Assembly (NCBI GenBank): GCA_029237695.1
Contig: CM055271.1
Location: 30,936,200-31,000,199 of the forward strand
Length of the DNA: 64,000 nt
Source of the DNA: Conchocele bisecta
Lineage: Eukaryota; Mollusca; Bivalvia; Lucinida; Thyasiridae
Direction: 5' to 3'
Part shown: piece after piece, positions 56,223 to 64,000 of the stretch
How positions within the stretch are numbered: position 1 is the stretch's first letter
How the letters are laid out: each line of letters opens with the position of its first letter
Program-made: the position numbers and the translations under genes
The notes under the pieces: generated by a model
Told to the model about the DNA's origin: nothing
Databases searched by the model: none
What the model saw: only the letters and a program-made list of their open reading frames with translations

Positions 56223-56664
56223 ATGCGATCTTTCTAAAAAAATTCCAAACATCTACATGTATGTTTTGTGTAGAATTAAGAAAAAATACTGACAGAATAC
56301 GCTGCCTATCTGGGCGCCGTATAATAGCGAACAACTCAGAACCTGACTCAAATTACTTTTTTGTCGGCCGGGTGCCCATACATGTACATTATGACCATTG
56401 GCTACAGCTGCAGAATATCTGCAATCATTGTACAGTGGGATACGTAGTCAGGTGGGGTGGTGAATTTATAGTCATACGCTGAATGAAAGTACCAAACATG
56501 TATGTAGTACTCCGTTTGAAGAAAATTAATGCCTCCAACAAAAATGTTCTACTATAACATGTAGTCTTGTGTTCAAAATGGTTGCCAAAAATAATTAATA
56601 TGCTGGAGGTACATGTATCTAACTTACCATGACTGTGATAATAACCGTTTTTGGTCATTTCATG
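56223..56664. other. no supported gene
   Basis: Small open frames occur without motifs. No repeat is recognised. Confidence 0.3.
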
Positions 56665-56906
56665 AGGCCGTCGTTAAAATTATTTTGGTTTGCTTTAACC
56701 CGACCGACCCACAAAAACACCCCGACCCAAAATATTTTATTGCCATTTTTCAGAAAATAATTTTTATTCCATATTTCAGCCTAAAATTATAATAAAGAGT
56801 TGTATTTTAGTAATTATTTTCAAGAAAAAAATATTTACCTACCGACCGACCCATTTTTTGAAGTCGGTCGGGTTACAGCAAATATAGAATTTATTAAGGA
56901 TGGCCT
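56665..56906. mobile_element. 242-bp MITE with ~45-bp imperfect inverted repeats
   Basis: The left end aggccgtcgttaaaatt pairs with aattctat..aaggatggcct at right. Inside, gctttaacccgaccgac pairs with gtcggtcgggttacagc. Confidence 0.7.
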
Positions 56907-57373
56907 GAACGGATAGACAGGTGGTTTTAAACCATTAATTTTGTCCCATAACATACTTCACACAGTATTACTAAATTCAAAATGGCCGCCAAGTACTGAA
57001 TTCTCTAGAGATACCGTAGACTTATTAAGCTTACCATACACGTACCTGTGATTATGGCATATTTCGTAATTTTATGAATGTTATATGTATATAGGCATGT
57101 GTGTACTTTTTGTCCCAAAACAGGCGACACCCCAGCTAACACCAAAGTCACGGCTCACATGGGGGTATCCTGTAAGCCTTGTTTACTGACAAATCTAGAT
57201 TACCACAAGTATGGTGGCCCTTTACCGACATTGAAATTCTGTCTGTTACTATTCAAAACAAATTCCAGTGGATTTCGGCACCTTAGAAATAGTAATGTCT
57301 TCTCGTTTTAACTTTATGGGCTTTGGTAGGCCGTTAAACTCCATTCCATTCAACTTTATTGTTTATTTTTCAG

Positions 57374-57656
57374 CATCAGTCAAGACAAGTTGACAGTTCT
57401 CATTAAGTGGTACCGTGAGCATGGGCTTCTAACGAAGAAAAGTCGGTCCGGTGGAAGGATGCCGAATAAGCACGCATTATCATTCGAAGATGTCACCCAG
57501 TTCGTCCAGTTCGTCCAGTTCGTCAACAATTACGCGGAAACAAATGCCCTGACTTTGCCTGGACAAGTACCTGGATTGAAGCGGTCCGACATTCAACTTC
57601 TACCATACAGCGACACAAAGGCTTCCCTATGGCGTACATACTGCTCGATCATGGAA
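57374..57656 (+). CDS. exon of a transposase-like invertebrate repeat family
   Basis: A splice acceptor (ttgtttatttttcag) ends at 57373 and a donor (gaag|gtaaat) follows 57656. The exon reads LIKWYREHGLLTKKSRSGGR, then PNKHALSFEDV, NYAETNALTLPGQVPGL and IQLLPYSDTKASLWRTYCSI. This resembles a family repeated in cnidarians and molluscs in which an NYAE..A..LPGR..G segment precedes a putative DDE-type core. The assignment is from memory, and the core itself is not in the window. An in-frame duplication (QFVQFVQFV) lies in the middle. The fragment beyond the donor reads on for 40 codons but is probably intron. Confidence 0.5.
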
Positions 57657-57960
57657 GGTAAATATAATTTCTGTTTGCTGGCGGACAAAATGGATTTACA
57701 GCATGTGTGTTCAGTGTTAGACCCTGATTTACATGAACATTTCCACGGTTTTCTAGTGGATTTAAGATTGTTCAGAATGGTTTAGAACACACATTAGATC
57801 TATTGAGGTTGTACAAGCCTTCAGTTGAAACAATTTTCTGCAAATGAATGATTGTATCCCCCGGACGAAGGTCAGGGGATACTATGGATTAGACGTCGTT
57901 CCGCCGCGTCCGCAGACACTTTCGTGTCCGTACCATACCTCGAATACCATATCATCCATA

Positions 57961-60379
57961 TGGAATGGAATGGTGCTTAACGGCCCATCAACACAAAAGA
58001 GTATCATTTAGGGCCTAGCAATGTAGATGAAGAATAACAATAATAGTAAAATAGTATGTTACATGTGGTAATCAATCAGATAAGGTAAAAATATTAATAT
58101 GATAAACAATATAAATGAAAAACGTGTATAGAATTATACAAGAAACGAGGCAAAGCCACGAAGGCCAGGTTTTTTCCAAGCATAGACACTTGGATAACAT
58201 AATTATACCCACTTTTTGTAGACTAGCTTGCCGTGGCCTGCATGTCGCGCCTTGGGGCGAGGCATGGACACTAAAAAAATAGATATAGTAGATGGAAAAA
58301 CTTTAACGAAAAAAAAAACTTTAACCGGACACACGGACGGACATACGGACGGACGGACGTATGCCAAAATGCCGACGATATCGCGCTTTCCGCAAGCGGG
58401 TGCGACAATGATGATAAACACCCATGTGAAGTATCAAGGTAATGGGTGAAGCAGTTGCAGAGATATAGTACACGAACAAACTTTAACAAAAAAATCAAAG
58501 TAATTTGACCTTGACATTGGGCGCAGGGGCCATACAGTTGGGGTTAGAATGAAAATATGGATGATGATAAACATCCATGTAAGTTTCAAGGTAATGGGCG
58601 AAGCAGTTGCAGAGATATAGTATAACAAAAAACTTTTAAGCAAATAACTTTAACCAGACGTACGTTAAAAAGTTAACGTTGAAAATGGCTAAGTGAATTA
58701 CGTAGAAATAATAGGTGAAGGTAAAAAAAATGGTCACATGTTGGATAGTTGTATGTGGTAGGCACCCCTTGGTTATGAAGCTGTGAAAGTTTGGTGGTCC
58801 TAGGTGGTACAGTACCAAAGAAATGGACTTAAACACGAAAACTTAACATTGTAAACGCGAAAACTTAACATTGAAAATGGCTAAGTCGACTGCGCGGAAA
58901 AAATGGGTCGAGTTAAAAAAAAAGTAACATGTTGGATAGTGATATGTGGTGGGCACCCCTTGATTATGAAGCTGTGAAAGTTTTGTGGTCCTAGGTGGTA
59001 CAGTAACAAAGAAATGGACTCAAACACGAAAACTTAGCATTGATTGTGGACGCCGCCCGCCGCCGCCGCCCGCCCGCCCGGCTTTCGCCAATCCAATAGC
59101 CTGGATTTTTTTCTCAAAAGACCTGGCTATATTATAGAAATGAGAAACATGTATACAATGATAAAATTAAATTTTCCGATACAAGTTAGTTTCATGTAGA
59201 AAATGAAGCAAACCTTCAATGTTCACCACCTGGAATAGCTCCGCAAGTGAAGTAACATTGAAGTGTTTGCCTCGAATATCGGGCAAAATCGATACAGTCC
59301 AGTAGGATGTGTTGCACGGTAAATGCGCTGTGGCATGGAATACACCATGGACGCGGCTCACCTTTAAGCATATACGAATGCGTTAGTCGTGTATGTCCAA
59401 AGCGCAATCGACTAAGAACAACTTCATCCCGGCGTACATGTCTGTAGCCAGGAGTCCATTCGCCCAGAGTCGGTTTCACAGCATGAAGTTTATTATCTGT
59501 GAACAGATCCCACTGGATCTGCATTGTATCGGAGATGAATGAGTTGATGGATGATTTAAAATCATGATAGCAAACAGGAAAATGAGAAGTTGGTAGCTCC
59601 AGGGCGGCCTTGGCAGCACTATATGCCCTGTAATTACCCTTGATGCCAGTATGACTGGGGAGCCAACAAAAAATAATGTCCTTGCCAGACGAAAGTAAAA
59701 TATGGTGTAGCTCCATGATTTGGCGGATAAGTGGATGTTCAAGCTTCATGTTGTACAAAGCTTGAAGTGAAGATAATGCATCGGAAAATAAAATGAATTG
59801 CTTTCTCAGACATTTTCGCAAAATCAAGAGCAAGTAAAATTGCCCTCAATTCCGCAGAAAATATCGAAAATTTGTCTGGGAGCCTGGATTGAAGATCTCC
59901 CTCGGGGACAACGGCAGCAGCTGCTAACCGGTCCCCGTCCTTTGAGCCATCAGTAAAAAGCGGAGTGTATGTATTGTATCTGTCTTTAATTTCAAGAAAA
60001 AGTGTTTTAAAAATGGATGGATCAGTTGTTGCTTTCGTGTGCTGAATAAGATCGAAGATCACCTTGGGCTGCTCCAACTGTCACGGTGGAGTATCTGGGA
60101 CAGCGTATTTGGCAATGTGATCCAGATCTAAGCCAGCATCGTGTATCAAAGGATCCATTCTCTTGCCGAATGGTGTCTTGAAGTTTGGTTTCTTTGTAGT
60201 TCGATGAAAGACAGTGTCATAAGCTGGATTAGACGGATTGGAATGTAGTTTAGAGGCGTATTGCAAAGATAATTTGGTCTGTCGTGGAGAGAAGGCTCAT
60301 TTGCTTCGGCATGTAAGCTCTGTGCGTTAGACGTACGGAATGCACCCATGCAGAGTCGTAAGCCTTGATGATGTATTGA
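57961..60379 (-). mobile_element. I-like LINE copy split by a ~1-kb insertion
   Basis: The tail and 3' untranslated region are at 57961-58138. The coding region from the C-terminus through RNase H to the RT-RNase H linker is at 59131-60379. Both parts join at gaattata / attata in the untranslated region. Lesions include frameshifts near 59283, 59815 and 60085. Confidence 0.88.
58139..59130. mobile_element. unclassified ~990-bp insertion in the LINE
   Basis: It interrupts the LINE 3' untranslated region and is bounded by attata on both sides. Near the ends, gccaggttttttcc and aaaaaaatccaggc are weakly inverted. It contains a ggacggacggac array and a ~170-bp repeated unit (ggatagt..tatgtggt.ggcaccccttg at 58742 and 58932). 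There is no coding region. It is of the dispersed mollusc-repeat type. Confidence 0.5.
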
Positions 60380-60429
60380 TACACAAGGATGAAATATATG
60401 ACAAACTGATAGAACGCATTGCATTCACT

Positions 60430-61240
60430 GATAAAAAGAAGGTTTGCATTCACTGATAAAAAGAAGGTTAAGTGATCACCTTCCAGGTGGCAAATACTCT
60501 GATGTTGCTGCAGATGTAAAGACGAAGATGGACTCGGTCATCCCACATAACAAACTTCCAGAGTTTACATTTGGTGTTTTAGACTTTCAGTTAAGATATA
60601 GACCAAATGCAACAACTGTAGTAAATGAAGCATTCTTAATGTATTCAATGAATAAGACTAGTGACTGGTTGGGTACATTATCAGAAGACCTGAATAAATT
60701 GATGAAAGAAAGCCGGAAAGATGGCAGAAAGTACAGATAATTGTTCAAAGCCAGGTGCAAAGAAATTCTAGAGCAACGAAGGAGAATTCTTGCTGAAAAG
60801 GCTGCAGAAGCAGAAAGAAAGAATGACAGGGTAAGGAAGCAAAAGGAGGAAATTGTTTCAATGATCTTGTGTTATTGACTGTGACAGTCAACGGTTCAAA
60901 TTGAGGAAGCACTGGGTGTAATCAACAGTAAAAAAGAGAAGCGATTCAGCGACTGAAATTTAGAAAAACTATTCTGCAGCAAAAACACAATGATAAAGTG
61001 TTTAATTTCAGTGCAAAATGTGAAAACAACAAATACATTCTTGATGAAGCCATGAGAGGTCCCAGTAATGAGCGGCAGACAGCTAGTACACCACTGCTCG
61101 TAGGAAATCAAGTTGAGCATACATTCGATGCTGGAACGTATCTCATTACGTGTAGCTCCCATAGAAAGTCAGGTATTTGTAAACCCCACTACTTCAAAGA
61201 AAACGTGAAACCCGAGTTTCACAGCTGGATACTGGAATAA
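60430..61240 (+). pseudogene. decayed C-terminal part of a transposase-like invertebrate repeat family
   Basis: After a 24-bp tandem duplication (gcattcactgataaaaagaa, 60418-60466) the frame reads IKRRLSDHLPGGKYSD, KLPEFTFGVLDFQLRYRPNA and LMYSMNKTSDWLGTLSEDLN. A stop at about 60738 is followed by a helical basic stretch in the next frame (RRRILAEKAAEAERKNDR). Another frame from about 60940 reads FRKTILQQKHNDKVFNFSAK. The YLPGGKY, N-K-T-x-W-L and FRK.VL.Q.H.DK blocks belong to a repeated family of molluscs and cnidarians whose function I do not know. It abuts the LINE end at 60379 and has several frame breaks. Confidence 0.55.
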
Positions 61241-61939
61241 ACCTGTCTGCATCCCCGATACCAACCAGATTTAATGTTCCTGCCGACCAGATTTAATGTT
61301 CCTAACACCGGGTTAAATGGCCCATTAGGCGATATGATAAGATTCTGAAATTCCCAGTTAAATTCTAAATATGTTATAACGAAATAAAATCTATACATAA
61401 TGCTATAATCAATTTTATCATTATCAGAGATGCAAAAATGCCTTTTCTCCCGTCAAAATCGGTTGACCAACGACAAATATATTGTGAAAAAAAAGTAAGA
61501 TTTTACCAAAATATGTGTTCCGAAGACCTCTCCAAATCCCGCCAAAATGGTTCCAATACGGCGTAGGAATATGCGGGCCAAAATACTATCTATGATACCA
61601 TTATAATATAAAATCGTATTCAATATTTATATACACCGAGGTGAATCGATATATGTATGCATTCCACTAAACAAACGAAAACTAACAAGAAGCCAAATCG
61701 CCAAACATAATCCTTATGTGCGAAAATGAAACTGGACGTGTGAGAACTATTTTGTGTCCGCGCATGTTTTTGAGTGCATACCAACGTGGACATCAACAGC
61801 GTCGGTTTCATTTTCATTCTTCATATGTGTGCCGATATGCCTGTTACATATAGCTAAATTAATAGTGTGTAGAAACCGGTCAGAAATATTATTTGTGTTC
61901 GTAAACTGCTTCTTTTTCTTCTTCTTCTTTCATAAAGTT
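61241..61939. other. no supported gene; upstream flank of the exon at 61940
   Basis: A pyrimidine-rich run (cttctttttcttcttcttct) immediately precedes the exon. Nothing else is recognised. Confidence 0.35.
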
Positions 61940-62138
61940 ATGGAGTTTAATATGTACGCGAAAGGTGATGCAGTGCAGGCTGTAGATGAACTTGGGAGGT
62001 GGGAGGAATGCCGCGTGATAGAGACAGTACCTACTGGCGTCACTGTTTCATTTGTTGGGTGGTCGGCGGAATTCAACCGCACGGTTGAAAATATTTCCGA
62101 AATAAGGAAGACAATCGACCCGTTCAAAGAAGACTTCC
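61940..62138 (+). CDS. exon with a Tudor/agenet-like domain
   Basis: From ATG at 61940 the exon reads MYAKGDAVQAVDELGRWEEC, then VIETVPTGVTVSFVGW, and ends near DPFKEDF at a donor (ttcc|gtaagt, 62139). The pattern GDxVQAxDExGxWxxCxV followed by VxVxFVGW fits a small barrel of the Tudor/agenet/MBT-knot kind. Such domains are used in invertebrate proteins to read methylated histone tails or to bind other partners. The rest of the gene is not in the window within the next 1.8 kb that I can see. This is the best candidate for a host gene in the last 3 kb. Start choice is tentative, since caaag before the ATG could be an acceptor. Confidence 0.55.
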
Positions 62139-62199
62139 GTAAGTATTGTAGTTTTCTAATTTCTGTATCAATAGTAGGCGTTTTCTTTGATTGGACACG

Positions 62200-62263
62200 T
62201 AGTTGCGAACACGTAACAGCTGCATAGTGGTGTATAGTATGCAGCAGTTACGTCTCGCAACTA
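62200..62263. mobile_element. 64-bp palindromic MITE with 10-bp target duplication
   Basis: The ends are tagttgcgaacacgtaac and gttacgtctcgcaacta. ATTGGACACG flanks both sides exactly (62190-62199 and 62264-62273). It belongs to the same family as 2321-2417. It lies in the putative intron after the Tudor-like exon. Confidence 0.85.
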
Positions 62264-62525
62264 ATTGGACACGGACTTGTTAATATGCCAGGTATTCAAT
62301 GACGTTTGTCTGCTACAGAGTATGCAATAACTTTCAGTGCGAAATTAAATCTGATACCTAGATCTTCCATACATTGATTAGCAGGCGCTGCCCTTACTCG
62401 GTTTTGGCCGAGGTTAACATTGTCTGGGTTGAATAAGTTTATAATTGATAGGCCCTGACAGTGTACACTTAGATTATGTTGATGCCGGTCCAGCTGAACA
62501 CCAGAGGGCTGTTCAATAGGCGAAT

Positions 62526-62783
62526 TCTCGCGAACGCTTGCGAGCGGTAATTGCTAAAGGACACATCACTTTCCACGGCGCTACAAATGCAATATTACGA
62601 AATAAATTCACTGGCATCAGGGCAAAAAAAATATTTCCACCTTCTTATATCCATTGCGCAATGGATGTAAGAAGATGGAACTATTTGTTTTGTCCTGGTG
62701 TCAGTGAATAAATTGTATATAACAGGTAAAGCACACGAATTCAATTAATTTCATGATGGTTACATCTCGCAAGCGTTCGCGTT
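62526..62783. mobile_element. 258-bp foldback element
   Basis: The outer arms are cgcgaacgcttgcgag / ctcgcaagcgttcgcg (exact). The inner arms aataaattcactggcatcag / ctggtgtcagtgaataaatt and tccattgcgcaatgga at the centre also pair. Confidence 0.8.
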
Positions 62784-62790
62784 TATATTA

Positions 62791-63383
62791 CAGTCGTGTC
62801 CGGTAAAGTCGCGCGTCCGGTAATTTCGCGCACCTGTTTTCATCTGCCTTGTCAACTTTCAAAGTTACCATTTTCATAAACTATGAAACTTCGAACGATA
62901 TTCTTTCAATCAGTCAAAGTATATTTTGCAAGTAAATGTACATCTGTGTGGCAGTTCATCAAATAAATAATTGATAAATCAAGCGCACCCGGTATTGTTT
63001 ACATTAGTAACAACACGTCATCGATCATCTCATAAAATATCGTCTGTCAACCTATGTTGACTTCACTTTTAGGAGTGCAGTTTGGCCTAAGCTTTATGAA
63101 CGACGTCAGTGGGAAAACAGATGACGATATTGATGAATTTCCGACAAATGACGTCACTAAAATTGCAATGCACGACTTCTTGATATTCGGGAAATACCCA
63201 AAGTGGCTGGACAGAAGAAGGTTGTTTACATCATTGCACATCGTTTTACTGCATTATATTTTGTAGAAATATGGCGAAATGATAGGTTATTAGGCATATA
63301 AAATTGTAGGTCTGAATATGCAATATTTATAGATCGATTACGTTATTTGTTTCTTAGCTGCGCGAGATTACCGGACAGCACTG
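62791..63383. mobile_element. 593-bp TA-flanked MITE (Tc1/mariner-like ends)
   Basis: The ends are cagtcgtgtccggtaaagtc and gattaccggacagcactg, with cgcgcg-like sequence inside each. TA flanks both sides (62789-62790, 63384-63385). A 70-codon frame inside (63054-63266) has no recognisable motif. Confidence 0.75.
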
Positions 63384-63779
63384 TATATGTTGAACACGGA
63401 CACACGTCCGGAACATACAACCAAGTCCGAACCGCATATTTCTAAACTCCGCGTGGAAAAACGATCGAAGACGCATTATTCCTCCGAATCACGTGTGCAA
63501 CTTCTAACCCCAGATGTGAAAGTATATTTTGTTTCTCTAAACACACTAAATCTAGTTTGGTAATGAACAAACAATTTCATTCTTTGTCGATGGAATGCGA
63601 CACCGAATCGTGATAACCGACACGGTCCTATTTCCGGCATCAAATGACAGCTGTTGATAGGCCGTTAAACACCAATAATAAATCAACCTCTTTCCGACAT
63701 TTATCATCTTGCTGGCTGTCTGTGTTGGTGTCATTATACCCCCTCCCCCCTCCCCAGGTTGTCCGTCCGTGTGTCCGGA
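63384..63779. other. no supported gene
   Basis: I see nothing beyond small open frames. A C-rich run (ccccctccccc) lies near 63740. Confidence 0.3.
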
Positions 63780-64000
63780 TCACCTTCACATCAGAGAAAT
63801 CTGTTATAACTTCTGTTTCCTTCTTCAGAAATTCTAAATATTTCATGATGCATTCCTCTGAGGATGTACTATCAGGCTGTGACAAATCCAGAAATTCTTG
63901 ATATTTCATGCATGCATTGCTACCCCCGCTAACCCCAAGGTCAAGGTCACATACTTAGTACGTTCACATAACCTAATATCAGAGAAATCTGTTTTAACTT
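63780..64000. repeat. dispersed mollusc-type repeat
   Basis: The stretches cagagaaatctgttataactt and atcagagaaatctgtttt (63793 and 63980) repeat. Between them, aaggtcaaggtcaca is the reverse of the 29.46-kb family. Confidence 0.65.

Overview
The window looks like a bivalve or other molluscan nuclear genome (inference). The support is a low GC content, no operons, split and decayed exons with GT/AG borders, the dispersed repeats typical of molluscs (arrays of gaccttgacc-type motifs ending in ggac microsatellites), an I-like LINE with an RNase H domain, and secreted Gly/His-rich repeat proteins. I cannot name the species.

Layout. 1-1.84 kb is the end of a compact, virus-like or Polinton-like element: a decayed N-terminal part of a protein-primed type DNA polymerase B, an unknown 142-aa gene, a divergent C2H2 zinc-finger gene and a 62-bp palindrome that stops where MITE sequence begins. 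2-16 kb holds two secreted His-rich repeat genes on the minus strand (2.93-3.45 and 6.36-8.46 kb), a Gypsy RT relic and a dense series of long foldback elements and MITEs. 16.1-18.2 kb is a MITE interrupted by a decayed Tc1 transposon. 18.7-21.9 kb is tandem repeat and minisatellite DNA.

22-61 kb is dominated by one I-like non-LTR retrotransposon family. At least eleven insertions are visible, all in the same orientation and several nested. The most interesting object is at 23.5-27.6 kb: a 4.08-kb element with roughly 340-bp terminal inverted repeats and a 3-bp TAA duplication. It is inserted cleanly in a LINE copy and carries a decayed gene of a large uncharacterised invertebrate protein family. 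Two more decayed fragments, resembling the C-terminal half of that family (PIN/FEN-like acidic motifs plus a tesmin/TSO1-like CXC domain), lie at 41.0-42.0 and 52.3-53.8 kb. The second is followed at 54.6 kb by DNA resembling the same terminal repeat. Other contents are Gypsy gag-protease (27.8-28.9 kb), a tRNA-derived SINE (29.84-30.13 kb), a second decayed polymerase B interrupted by a 0.9-kb MITE (33.0-35.6 kb), a SWIM-like exon (36.76 kb), a second LINE family (49.5-51.7 kb) and transposase-like exon relics (57.4 and 60.4 kb).

61.3-64 kb has one plausible host exon (Tudor-like, 61.94 kb), three more foldback or MITE elements and dispersed repeat. Few genes look intact: the two His-rich proteins, the zinc-finger and 142-aa genes, and perhaps the small exons. 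The rest is a layered record of transposition that can be ordered by nesting and target-site duplications. Frameshifts are common. Some lie at homopolymers and could be assembly errors rather than biology.
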